A stretch of DNA of 37,024 nucleotides from Rhodospirillales bacterium (GTDB taxonomy: Bacteria > Pseudomonadota > Alphaproteobacteria > ATCC43930 > CGMCC-115725): positions 1 to 37,024 of the forward strand of contig DAHUYF010000161.1 in the NCBI GenBank assembly GCA_027315365.1, in the 5' to 3' direction. Below are positions 1 through 8,855 of this stretch, piece after piece. The notes under the pieces are model-generated. The model was not told where the DNA came from. It worked only from the letters and a program-made list of their open reading frames with translations, and did no database searches. The position numbers were made by a program, and so were the translations under genes. Within the stretch, counting starts at the first letter, position 1. Every line of letters starts with the position of its first letter.

Positions 1-640
1 CGCTCGCCTCCGCGGCGGGCGGTGGGTTGGGCGCGGGTGCGGCGGCGGCCGGCGGCGGGACGGCAGCCGGCGGGGTGGCGGTCACGATGGGCACGCCAGC
101 GGCGGCCGGCACGGCCGGCTTGGCCAGTTCGGCGGGAACCGGGCCCACGCGCTCGGGCCGCGGCCGGGCGGTCGAGGACAGGTAATACCAGATGCCGTAA
201 GCGCAGACAGCCAGGATCATCGCCGCCAGCACCATGGCGCCGCCAGGGATGCTGCGCTCGGTCAACGGCACTGGGAAGCTGAGGTCGCGCTGCGCCTCGA
301 AGCCCTCGGCTTCGAGTTTGAAGCGCCGCACCGCCTCCTCGCCATCGAGACCGAGATGCACGGCATAGGCCCGCACGAAGCCCAGCGCGTAGACCGGGCC
401 GGGCAGGCGGTCGTAGCGGCCCTCCTCGATCGCTTCGAGATAGGCCGCGCGGATGCGCAGCGCCGAGGCGACGCGGGGGATGTCGCTGCCGTAGCTGTCG
501 CGGGTCTCGCGCAACAGCTGCCCGACGCTGCGGCGTCGGCCCGGCCGGATATCGGCCACCGCCTCCGCTGCCCCTGCCTGCGCTTCCCCCGTCGCTGCCG
601 CCTCGTCGGGGGTATCCTTGCGTCGCGAGAAGATCGCCAT
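1..640 (-). CDS. RodZ-like helix-turn-helix membrane protein (3' end cut by window)
   Basis: The reading frame begins at an ATG at 640 and runs off the left edge, giving 213 residues. Residues about 37-105 form a RodZ-type HTH_25 domain (VGQLLRETRDSY, then ALRIRAAYLEAIEEGRYD and YALGFVRAYA). A single hydrophobic segment follows at about 134-154, then a Pro/Ala-rich periplasmic linker that is still continuing at the edge. This cytoplasmic HTH - one membrane pass - disordered linker layout is that of RodZ, which links MreB to the cell-wall elongation machinery; the C-terminal beta domain would lie outside the window. It is downstream of ptsP on the same strand with a 154-base gap, so it may have its own promoter. 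The family call is firm; RodZ function itself is inferred. Confidence 0.82.
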   Translation of the reverse strand, partial: MAIFSRRKDTPDEAAATGEAQAGAAEAVADIRPGRRRSVGQLLRETRDSYGSDIPRVASALRIRAAYLEAIEEGRYDRLPGPVYALGFVRAYAVHLGLDGEEAVRRFKLEAEGFEAQRDLSFPVPLTERSIPGGAMVLAAMILAVCAYGIWYYLSSTARPRPERVGPVPAELAKPAVPAAAGVPIVTATPPAAVPPPAAAAPAPNPPPAAEAS

Positions 641-794
641 TCGCCTGAACCGGTCTGTGCTTGCCACCTATGGAATACGGCAAGGATAAGGTGAAAAAAC
701 CGTAAAAGCCGACGCTTCGACCGCGGCTGTTCGCCTCAGGATATCAAAGGGAGCCTCGCGGCCGCAATGATTGATGGCGCGAATGCCCGGGTGT

Positions 795-3056
795 TCAGAG
801 GGCCACGGCATGATCGCGGGCGAAATCATGCAGCTTGCCGCGCAGCGTCCGCGGCGGCAGCGTCGCCAGGCCGGCGAGGAGCGCCTCGAGCGGCGCCAGC
901 TCCAGGCTGCGGACCATCGCCTTGACCGGCCCGATCGACGCCGGCGCCATGGACAGGGTGCGGAAGCCGATACCGATGAGCGCCATGGCGTCGAGCGGCT
1001 GGCCGGCCATCTCGCCGCACAGGGTCAGCGGCACCTTGGCCGCGTCGCAGGCGCGCGCCACCTCGCTCAGGAGCTGCAGCACGGGTACCGAAACCGGGTC
1101 GTAGCGCTCGGCGAGCCGCGGATTGCCGCGATCGGCGGCGAACAGGAACTGCACGAGGTCGTTGGTGCCGACCGAGAGGAAATCGATCCGCGACAGCAGC
1201 TGCGGCAGCTCCCAGAACAGTGCCGGCACCTCGAACATGATGCCGACCTCGATCTTGGCGGGCAGGCTGCCGCCGCGTGCCCCGGCGCGCTCGAGTTCGA
1301 GATCGAGCATGGCCCGCGCGGCGTCGAGTTCGCCGATCTCGGCGATCATCGGGAACATGACGCGCAGCCGCCGCCCGGCGGCGGCGCGGATCAGCGCGCG
1401 CAGCTGCTGGCGCAACAGCGCGGGGCGGTCGAGCCCGATGCGGATGGCGCGCCAGCCCATGGCCGGGTTCTCGTCCTCGATCTCGGCCATGTAGGGCAAC
1501 AGCTTGTCGCCGCCGATATCCAGCGTGCGGAAGGTCACCGGGCGTTCGCCGGCGTGCTCGAGCACCCGACGGTAGATCGAGGCCTGCTGGCTCACCGTCG
1601 GGAAGTCGTGGCGCATCATGAACAGCAGCTCGGTGCGGAACAGGCCGACGCCCTCGGCGCCGGTGTCGTCGAGATGAGGCAGGTCAAGCAGCAGCCCGGC
1701 ATTGAGCTGCAGCGCTACGCACGTGCCGCAGCGCGTGGTCGCCGGCAGGTTGCGCAGCGCGGCGTAGCTCAGGCGCTGTCCCAGGCGCAGCTCCAGCCGC
1801 GCCGCCACCGCCTGCTGAATGTCCTCGCTCGGCCGCAGGAAGACTTGCTGCTCGTCGGCGTCGACCACCACCAGGTCGCCAGCCTCTACCTTCTCCAGCA
1901 CGTCCTTGGCGCGGCCGATGACCGGGATGTCGAGAGCGCGCGCCACCACCGCGACATGCGCGGTGGGCGATCCCTCCTCCAGCACCAGCCCTTTGAGCCG
2001 CCGCCGGTCGTAGTCCAGCAGCTCCGCCGGCCCCATGCTGCGGGCGATGAGGATGAACTCGGACGGCAGCGCCGCCTCGACGGCGAAGTGGCGGCCGGCG
2101 AGATGCTGCTGCAGTCGACTGGCGAGATCCTCGAGATCGGCGAGGCGCTCGCGCAGATAGGGATCGCTCACCTTGCTCATGCGCGCGCGCGTCTCGTCCT
2201 GCACCTTCTGCACCGCCGCCTCGGCGGTGAGGCCGCTGCGCACGGCGTCGGTCATGCGCTGCAGCCAGCCGCGATCGGCGGCGAACATGCGGTAGGTCTC
2301 GAGAACGTCGCGATGCTCGCCGCCGGCGGCGATGTCGCTCTGCGCGAGCAGATCGTCGATCGCGCTCTGCATCGCATCGATCGCCGCGCGCAGCCGCACC
2401 AGCTCGGCCTGCGGATCCTCGGCGACGACCTGGCGGATGACGACACGCGGCTCGTGCAGCACGGCGACGCCGATGGCGAGCCCGGCATTGAGCTTGACCC
2501 CGTCGAGCCGGGTCGGCAGCAGGCCGATGCCGTTGGATGGCGCCAGCTCGACCGGGCTCACCAGCTCGCCGCTGGCGGCGAGCTCGGCGAGAACCATGGC
2601 GATGGTCTGCAGCGCCTCGATCTCGTCCTCGGTGTAGTTGCGCTGGGTGCGGTTCTGCACGACCAGGACGCCGAGCACGCGGCCGCCGCGCAGGATCGGC
2701 ACGCCCATCAGCGAGTGATAGACCTCCTCGCCGGTCTCCGGACGGTAGGCGAAATCGGGATGTGATTGCGCGTCCGCGAGGGCCAGCGGGCTGGCGGTGG
2801 CGGCGACGACGCCGACCAGGCCCTCGCCGACGCGCAATCGGGTGCGGTGCACCGCCTCCGGGCGCAGCCCCTCGGTGGCGAACAGCTCGAGCACCTCGCC
2901 GGCGCGCATGACATAGCAGGAGCAGACTTCGGCCACCATGTCGGCGGCGACGATGCGCACGACCTCGTTGAGCCGCTCTTGCGCCGTGCCCGAGCCCGCC
3001 ATCACGTCCCGCAGCCGGCGCAGCAGGCGGCGGGAACCGGTGGCTGCCTCCATCAC
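795..3056 (-). CDS. ptsP: Phosphoenolpyruvate-protein phosphotransferase PtsP (EI-Ntr)
   Basis: A 753-residue protein with an N-terminal GAF domain (about 20-165), the PEP-utilising N domain (about 180-300), the swivelling phosphohistidine domain with the active His at 367 (SPTAHVAVVARAL), and the PEP-binding barrel (about 430-725). Barrel motifs include GLFRTELLFM at 471-480, GGDKLLPY, FEVPALFWELPQL, GTNDLVQF and the catalytic Cys680 in CGEMA. The GAF domain separates it from sugar-PTS enzyme I and identifies the nitrogen-related paralogue. It autophosphorylates from PEP and passes phosphate to NPr/EIIA-Ntr; in other bacteria the GAF domain senses glutamine. No sugar PTS genes are nearby. 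Its ATG overlaps the stop of the upstream oxidoreductase by 4 bases, so the two are probably translationally coupled. Confidence 0.97.
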   Translation of the reverse strand: MMEAATGSRRLLRRLRDVMAGSGTAQERLNEVVRIVAADMVAEVCSCYVMRAGEVLELFATEGLRPEAVHRTRLRVGEGLVGVVAATASPLALADAQSHPDFAYRPETGEEVYHSLMGVPILRGGRVLGVLVVQNRTQRNYTEDEIEALQTIAMVLAELAASGELVSPVELAPSNGIGLLPTRLDGVKLNAGLAIGVAVLHEPRVVIRQVVAEDPQAELVRLRAAIDAMQSAIDDLLAQSDIAAGGEHRDVLETYRMFAADRGWLQRMTDAVRSGLTAEAAVQKVQDETRARMSKVSDPYLRERLADLEDLASRLQQHLAGRHFAVEAALPSEFILIARSMGPAELLDYDRRRLKGLVLEEGSPTAHVAVVARALDIPVIGRAKDVLEKVEAGDLVVVDADEQQVFLRPSEDIQQAVAARLELRLGQRLSYAALRNLPATTRCGTCVALQLNAGLLLDLPHLDDTGAEGVGLFRTELLFMMRHDFPTVSQQASIYRRVLEHAGERPVTFRTLDIGGDKLLPYMAEIEDENPAMGWRAIRIGLDRPALLRQQLRALIRAAAGRRLRVMFPMIAEIGELDAARAMLDLELERAGARGGSLPAKIEVGIMFEVPALFWELPQLLSRIDFLSVGTNDLVQFLFAADRGNPRLAERYDPVSVPVLQLLSEVARACDAAKVPLTLCGEMAGQPLDAMALIGIGFRTLSMAPASIGPVKAMVRSLELAPLEALLAGLATLPPRTLRGKLHDFARDHAVAL

Positions 3057-4192
3057 GCGCCTGCCCGGGAGCGACCGCCCCTTTCGCCGACACCGCCCGC
3101 GTCGGCCTCTCGCGCCATGAGCGCGCTCACCGCCTGTTCGACCAGCTCGTCGAGGATCTCGCGCGTCGACTGCTCGCGCGTCACCATGCCGACGCTCTGG
3201 CCGGCCATGACGGAGCCGGTCTCGACATCGCCCTCGACGACCGCGCGGCGCAGCGCGCCGGCCCAGAAATGCTCGATCTCGAGCTGCGCGTCCTTTTGCG
3301 ACAGCTCGCCGCGGCCGCAGCGGTCGATGACCTGCCGCTGGAGATCGAGGAATTTCTGCGTGCCGAGATTGGCGAGTGCACGCACCGGGATCACCGGAAA
3401 GCGCGGATCGAGCTGCGCCGAGGGCACCGCGTCGCGCGCGCCGGCGCGCAGGAAGGCCTGCTTGAAGCGCGGATGCGCGGTCGATTCGTGGGCGCAGACG
3501 AAGCGCGTGCCGAGCTGCACGCCGGCCGCGCCCATCTCGAGGTATGCCACGATCGCCTCGCCACGGCCGATGCCGCCAGCGACGAAGACCGGCACCTCGC
3601 GGATATGCGGCAGGATCTCCTGCGCCAGCACGCTGGTTGCCACCGGCCCGATATGGCCGCCAGCCTCCATGCCCTCGATCACGATGGCGTCCGCCCCCAT
3701 GCGCACCAGCCGCCGGGCAATGACGAGCGCCGGCGCGAAGCAGAGCAGCTTGGCGCCGGAATCCTTGATCCGCGTCACCGCCGCGGCACCGGGGAGCGCG
3801 CCGGCAAGCACGACATGGCCGACCCGGCGCGCGGCGCAGGTGTCGATAAGCTCCTGAAGCTGCGGGTGCATGGTGATGAGATTGACGCCGAACGGCCGGT
3901 CGGTGAGCGCCAGCGTGGCGGCGATCTCGGCATCGAGCTGCGCCGGGCTCATCGAGCCGCAGGCGATGACCCCGAAGCCGCCGCCGTTGGAGATGGCGGC
4001 GACGAGGCCGCGCTCCGACACCCAGGTCATGGCACCGCCCATGACGGCGAGACCCGAGCCGAGAAACTCGGCGCCGCGGCGCCAGAGACGGTCGAGCCGC
4101 CGGCGCGCGCGCAGCCGCCGGCCGGCGTCATGCGCATCGGCGCCGTCCGGGCGCGACCCGGGAGCGATGCGGCGATCCGCGTCGGGGATCAT
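3053..4192 (-). CDS. NAD(P)H-dependent flavin oxidoreductase, nitronate monooxygenase family
   Basis: A 379-residue FMN-binding TIM-barrel protein of the NPD/FabK-like family. It shows the early GGAMTWVSE segment (residues 52-60), SNGGGFGVIACG, FGVNLI at 101-106, the conserved EAGGH motif with the presumed catalytic His180, and the FMN-phosphate loop VAGGIGRGEAI and GVQLGTRF. Family members oxidise alkyl nitronates or act on enoyl-thioesters, and the substrate cannot be told from sequence. The first 40 residues are Arg-rich and precede the recognisable fold, so the start may lie further in; the ATG at 4192 is chosen because it follows the lysC stop by 4 bases. The 3' end overlaps ptsP by 4 bases. 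Its place between lysC and ptsP implies co-transcription, not necessarily a shared pathway. Confidence 0.88.
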   Translation of the reverse strand: MIPDADRRIAPGSRPDGADAHDAGRRLRARRRLDRLWRRGAEFLGSGLAVMGGAMTWVSERGLVAAISNGGGFGVIACGSMSPAQLDAEIAATLALTDRPFGVNLITMHPQLQELIDTCAARRVGHVVLAGALPGAAAVTRIKDSGAKLLCFAPALVIARRLVRMGADAIVIEGMEAGGHIGPVATSVLAQEILPHIREVPVFVAGGIGRGEAIVAYLEMGAAGVQLGTRFVCAHESTAHPRFKQAFLRAGARDAVPSAQLDPRFPVIPVRALANLGTQKFLDLQRQVIDRCGRGELSQKDAQLEIEHFWAGALRRAVVEGDVETGSVMAGQSVGMVTREQSTREILDELVEQAVSALMAREADAGGVGERGGRSRAGA

Positions 4193-4196
4193 GGCG

Positions 4197-5417
<1,221 letters not shown>

Positions 5418-5521
5418 GGGAACTCGCCGAACCCGCCATAAACGTCGTCGCCGCCGGCCGCTTGCCGGGAAAAGGGCGGGTATTCATACTCTTGTCGCAG
5501 GCGGCGAAGCAAGGCATGGGC

Positions 5522-6304
5522 ATGGCGGCGAGCATGGGCGGTTCCGCGACACAGCATTCCGATGTCGGTACGGTCGACCCGGCAGAGGTCGAGCGCTTCG
5601 CGCGCATCGCCCGGACGTGGTGGCAGCCCGAGGGGGAATTCCGGCCGCTGCACAAGCTCAACCCGGTGCGGCTGGCGTTCATCCGCGACCGCCTGGCGGC
5701 GCGATTCGGCCGCGACATCCGCCGACCGCGGCCGTTCGCCGGATTGCGCCTCCTGGACATCGGCTGCGGCGGCGGCCTGGTCAGCGAGCCGCTGGCGCGG
5801 CTGGGATTTTCCGTCACCGGCATCGATGCCGGCGAGGAAATGCTCGACGTGGCACGCGCCCACGCGGCAGAGAGCGGCGTCGCCGTCGAGTATCGGCGGG
5901 CGACGGCCGAGGATCTGGCCGCAGCCGGCGAGCAGTGGGATGTGGTGCTGGCGCTGGAGGTGGTCGAGCACGTCGCCTCGCCCGAGCTGTTCCTCGCCGC
6001 CGCGGCGCGCCTGGTAAGACCGGGGGGCGCCTTCATCGCCGCCACCATCAACCGCACACCGAAGGCCTTCGTCTTCGCCATCCTCGGCGCCGAATACGTG
6101 CTGCGCTGGCTGCCGCGCGGCACCCATCGCTGGAACAAGTTCCTGAGGCCGTCGGAGCTCGCCCAGGGGCTGCGACCGCAGGGGCTGGCAGTGCAGGAGG
6201 TGCGCGGCATGGTCTACAACCCGCTCGCCGACCGGTGGTCGCTCGGCGGCGACCTCGACGTGAACTACCTGTTGTTCGCAGTCAAGGCGCCGGAAGCCGG
6301 CTGA
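5522..6304 (+). CDS. ubiG: Ubiquinone biosynthesis O-methyltransferase UbiG
   Basis: A class I SAM-dependent methyltransferase that carries out both O-methylations of ubiquinone synthesis. The protein shows the UbiG opening DPAEVERFARIARTWWQPEGEFRPLH, motif I LLDIGCGGGLVSEPLARLG, the acidic loop GIDAGEEML, and the late segments TINRTPKAF, THRWNKFLRPSEL and GMVYNPLADRWSL. The open frame extends upstream to 5462, but family proteins begin only a few residues before DPAEVERF. The ATG at 5522 has AAGG seven bases upstream, so it is preferred over 5462, 5516 and 5534. It is divergent from lysC. A short stem-loop follows the stop codon. Confidence 0.95.
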   Translation: MAASMGGSATQHSDVGTVDPAEVERFARIARTWWQPEGEFRPLHKLNPVRLAFIRDRLAARFGRDIRRPRPFAGLRLLDIGCGGGLVSEPLARLGFSVTGIDAGEEMLDVARAHAAESGVAVEYRRATAEDLAAAGEQWDVVLALEVVEHVASPELFLAAAARLVRPGGAFIAATINRTPKAFVFAILGAEYVLRWLPRGTHRWNKFLRPSELAQGLRPQGLAVQEVRGMVYNPLADRWSLGGDLDVNYLLFAVKAPEAG

Positions 6305-6305
6305 A

Positions 6306-6336
6306 GCGGTTTCTCAACCGCAGGCTTCAAAGAGCC
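6306..6336 (+). terminator. Stem-loops after ubiG, possible terminator
   Basis: GCGGTT-TCTC-AACCGC (6306-6321) is a perfect 6-bp hairpin two bases after the ubiG stop. It is followed by a weaker GGCT/AGCC stem (6323-6336). There is no T-tract, so this may only slow polymerase or protect the mRNA end. Confidence 0.3.
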
Positions 6337-6437
6337 TTGCCGAGTCGGAGTTTCGACCTTATGAGTCATTGATCCTGCCGGCGACGCCCCCGGCGGGGTA
6401 AGGGCGCGAGCCAAAAGGGGATAGGGCGGGGGTCTTC

Positions 6438-6452
6438 ATGGTGCGTCGATGA
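6438..6452 (+). promoter_or_regulatory. Four-codon leader ORF overlapping the cold-shock gene start
   Basis: An ATG at 6438 lies five bases after a GGGGG Shine-Dalgarno-like run (6428-6432) and encodes M-V-R-R-stop. Its TGA (6450-6452) overlaps the ATG of the cold-shock gene (6449) as ATGA. The purine run is about 16 bases from the csp start, too far for direct use, so re-initiation after the mini-ORF is plausible. The arrangement is seen in the sequence; the function is inferred. Confidence 0.35.
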
Positions 6453-6988
6453 GTGCTTTCCAGTCACCGGGCGAGACTTACCGCCTCGCCGGCAAAATCA
6501 AATGGTTTAATCGCAGCAAGGGTTTCGGCTTCATCATCCCGAATGACGGCGGCGGCGACGTGTTCCTGCCGCTGTCGGCGCTCGAACGCGCGGGCCATAA
6601 CGAGGCCCCGGACGGGGCCGCGATCGTCTTCGAATGGACGCAAGGACCGAAGGGTCGTGCCGTGGCCCAGGTGGTCGAGATCGACGTCTCAACCGCCGCG
6701 CCGCGGGCGCCGCGCGAGAACCGGTTTCGCGGCGGCGGAGGCGGGCGCGGCGACGGCTACGATGAGGCCCCGGGGGCAACCGAGTCGCTCGATGGCGTCG
6801 TCAAGTGGTACGATCCGGCGCGCGGTTTCGGCTTCGTGCTGCCGAATGACGGGAGCAAGGACATCTTCGTGCACGTGACGGCCTTGCGCCGCTCCGGCAT
6901 CGAGATGCTCGAGCCCGGCCAGCCGGTGCGGATGATGGTGGCGCAGGCCAGGCGCGGCCGCGAGGCATCCTCGATCCAGCTGATCTGA
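6449..6988 (+). CDS. Two-domain cold-shock protein
   Basis: A 179-residue protein with two cold-shock domains. CSD1 (about 12-78) has GKIKWFNRSKGFGFI and DVFLPLSAL. CSD2 (about 113-178) has GVVKWYDPARGFGFV and KDIFVHVTALRRSG. A Gly/Arg-rich linker with RGGGGGRGDG joins them. The RNP1/RNP2-like aromatic residues that bind single-stranded nucleic acid are present in both domains, although CSD1 has FLPLSAL where FVHxSAL is usual. Double-CSD proteins are common in alphaproteobacteria, where they act as RNA chaperones in cold or stationary phase. It lies between ubiG and gcrA on the same strand with gaps on both sides, so it is probably transcribed alone. Confidence 0.93.
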   Translation: MSAFQSPGETYRLAGKIKWFNRSKGFGFIIPNDGGGDVFLPLSALERAGHNEAPDGAAIVFEWTQGPKGRAVAQVVEIDVSTAAPRAPRENRFRGGGGGRGDGYDEAPGATESLDGVVKWYDPARGFGFVLPNDGSKDIFVHVTALRRSGIEMLEPGQPVRMMVAQARRGREASSIQLI

Positions 6989-7102
6989 CCGCGGACATCC
7001 GCGTCGGCGGATGCGCGGATGGGGATTGGCGCACGGTGCCGGTCGCGGCAGGGCAATGGCCGCTGCCCGGACGCGGCGGCCGCGTCGTGCCGAGGCCAAA
7101 AG

Positions 7103-7186
7103 GGCAGTATCACTGCCAAAGTTATCCCCGACTATCTCGTTCTTCGAGCGCAGAATCCACTTGCCGGCGAGCCCGGCAGTGATACC
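7103..7186. promoter_or_regulatory. Inverted repeats upstream of gcrA
   Basis: GGCAGT-ATC-ACTGCC (7103-7117) is a perfect hairpin or operator-like element. Its right part, GTATCACTGCC (7107-7117), is repeated in inverted orientation as GGCAGTGATAC (7176-7186). A GANTC methylation site (GAATC, 7154-7158) lies between them. All are within 130 bases of the gcrA start, so they are candidate regulator sites; the binding protein is unknown. Confidence 0.4.
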
Positions 7187-7234
7187 GTATGTTGTGGTGG
7201 TTGGCGATTATACCCACAGGATACGGGGGGAGCG

Positions 7235-7576
7235 ATGGACTCGGTTTGGACGCCCGAACTCATCCAACAACTTTCTGCATTGTGGCAGCAGGGTCTGTCG
7301 ACGGCGGAGATCGGCCGCCGGCTGGGTGTCACCAAGAATGCCGTGGTCGGCAAGGCGCATCGTCTGCTGCTCGACCCGCGCCCGTCGCCCCTGAAGCGGC
7401 CGCCGGCGCCGCGGGTCGCTATGGCGACGGGGCCGGCCTGCTCCTGGCCGGAAGGCCATCCCGGCGACAAGAGCTTCCGCTTCTGCGGCAAGCGGCCCTT
7501 GCCAGGCAAGCCCTATTGCACCGAGCACGCCCAGCTCGCCTACGTCAAGCCGAAGGAAAAGTCGAACGCCGCGTAA
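7235..7576 (+). CDS. gcrA: GcrA-family cell cycle regulator
   Basis: A 113-residue protein matching the GcrA family. The N-terminal helix-turn-helix reads WTPELIQQLSALWQQGLSTA then RRLGVTKNAVVGKAHRL (residues about 5-45). A Pro-rich linker follows, then the C-terminal Cys-rich part CSWPEG ... FRFCGK ... GKPYCTEHAQLAY. In Caulobacter GcrA binds sigma-70 RNA polymerase at promoters with CcrM-methylated GANTC sites and drives S-phase genes. The open frame begins at 7019, but the ATG at 7235 is chosen because the HTH begins right after it and GGGGGGAG lies just upstream. The protein is shorter than Caulobacter GcrA, mainly in the linker. It converges with the VWA gene. Confidence 0.88.
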   Translation: MDSVWTPELIQQLSALWQQGLSTAEIGRRLGVTKNAVVGKAHRLLLDPRPSPLKRPPAPRVAMATGPACSWPEGHPGDKSFRFCGKRPLPGKPYCTEHAQLAYVKPKEKSNAA

Positions 7577-7583
7577 AGCCTTT

Positions 7584-7653
7584 AGCCGTCAGCTCTCAGC
7601 CGTCAGCTCTCAGCCGTCAGCCTCGAGCGGGCTGAAAGCCGATCGCTGAAAGC
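7584..7653. repeat. Short tandem and inverted repeats between convergent genes
   Basis: AGCCGTCAGCTCTC occurs at 7584-7597 and 7598-7611, with a partial third copy at 7612-7621. A second pair of 14-base units, GCTGAAAGCCGATC and GCTGAAAGCCGACG, follows at about 7631-7658. The two families are roughly complementary (AGCCGTCAGC against GCTGA...GACGGCT), so the RNA can fold into alternative stems. It sits between the ends of gcrA and the VWA gene and may serve as a two-way transcription end. Confidence 0.6.
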
Positions 7654-7664
7654 CGACGGCTTGC

Positions 7665-8840
7665 TCATCGCGTCAGCCGCCGCATGGCGCGGTCGAGACC
7701 GTCGAGCGTGAGCGGGAACATGCGGCCCTCCATCAGCTCGCGCACCAGCTGGATCGACGGCGTGCCCTCCCAATAGCGCTCGGGCACCGGATTGAGCCAG
7801 ACGGATTTCGGATAGGTCGCGGTCAGCCGGCGCAGCCATGCCTCGCCCGCCTCCTCGTTCCAATGCTCGACGCTGCCGCCGGGCTGGACGAGTTCGTAAG
7901 GGCTCATGCTGGCATCGCCGACGAAGATCAGCTTGTAGCCGCTGTCATAGGTGTGCATCACCTGCAGCGTCGGCGTCTTCTCGACGTGCCGGCGCCAGGC
8001 GTCGCGCCACAGCGCCTCGTAGGGGCAGTTGTGGAAATAGAAGAACTCGAGATGCTTGAATTCGGCGCGCGCGGCGGAGAACAGCTCCTCGCAGGTGCGG
8101 ACATGCCCCTCCATCGAGCCGCCGATATCCATCAGCAGCAGCACCTTTGCGGCGTTGTGCCGCTCCGGCACGAGCTTGATGTCGAGCCAGCCGGCATTGC
8201 GTGCCGTCGAGCGGATGGTATCGTCGAGATCGAGCTCCTCGGCGGCGCCCTCGCGCGCGAACCGGCGCAGGCGGCGCAGCGCGACCTTGATGTTGCGCGT
8301 GCCGATCTCGACCGTGTCGTCGAGGTTTCTGAATTCGCGCTTGTCCCACACCTTGACCGCGCGGTTGTTGCGGTTCCTGTCCTGGCCGATGCGCACGCCT
8401 TCGGGATTGGAGCCATAGGCGCCGAATGGCGAGGTGCCGGCGGTGCCAATCCATTTGCTGCCGCCCTGATGCCGGCCCTTCTGCTCCGCGAGCCGCTTCT
8501 GCAGCTCCTCCATCAGCTTGTCGAGCCCGCCCAGCGCCTCGATCTGCTTGAGCTCCTCGGGCGTGAGCAGCTTCTCCGCGAGCTTCCGCAGCCATTCCTC
8601 GGGAATCTCGACGCCGGCATCGACGACCGCTTCCAGGCCCTTGAAGTGCTGACCGAAGACGCGGTCGAACTTGTCGAGGTTGCGCTCGTCCTTCACCAGC
8701 GCGCTGCGCGAAAGATAATAGAAGTCATCGACGCTGAATTCGGCGAGGTTGAGCCGCATCGCCTCGAGCAGTGTCAGATACTCCCGCAGCGATACCGGCA
8801 GCTTGGCCTGGCGCAGCTCGAGGAAGAAGTTGATGAACAC
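7665..8840 (-). CDS. VWA domain-containing protein (CoxE-like), MoxR partner
   Basis: A 391-residue protein of the CoxE/DUF58-like VWA family. The N-terminal half (FFLELRQAKLPVSLREYLTLLEA, then helices) is the usual CoxE-like region. A Gly/Asn-rich segment follows (GAYGSNPEGVRIGQ), then the von Willebrand A domain from about residue 235, with the MIDAS start DIGGSM and an FFYFHNCPYEALW strand. It lies 15 bases downstream of a MoxR ATPase. MoxR-VWA pairs act as chaperone-like systems that insert metal cofactors or assemble complexes, as CoxD/CoxE do for CO dehydrogenase. No client gene is adjacent here, so the target is unknown. The pair is common in alphaproteobacterial core genomes. Confidence 0.9.
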   Translation of the reverse strand: MFINFFLELRQAKLPVSLREYLTLLEAMRLNLAEFSVDDFYYLSRSALVKDERNLDKFDRVFGQHFKGLEAVVDAGVEIPEEWLRKLAEKLLTPEELKQIEALGGLDKLMEELQKRLAEQKGRHQGGSKWIGTAGTSPFGAYGSNPEGVRIGQDRNRNNRAVKVWDKREFRNLDDTVEIGTRNIKVALRRLRRFAREGAAEELDLDDTIRSTARNAGWLDIKLVPERHNAAKVLLLMDIGGSMEGHVRTCEELFSAARAEFKHLEFFYFHNCPYEALWRDAWRRHVEKTPTLQVMHTYDSGYKLIFVGDASMSPYELVQPGGSVEHWNEEAGEAWLRRLTATYPKSVWLNPVPERYWEGTPSIQLVRELMEGRMFPLTLDGLDRAMRRLTR

Positions 8841-8855
8841 CGGCGCCGCCGTGCG

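Noticed and set aside
771-2765. 664-residue plus-strand open frame opposite ptsP
   Set aside because: Antisense shadow of a clearly identified gene in high-GC DNA; low-complexity Arg/Ala/His/Gln-rich product without any domain.
7584-7653. Short CRISPR-like array
   Set aside because: The repeat units are adjacent without spacers and only 14 bases long; no cas genes are present.
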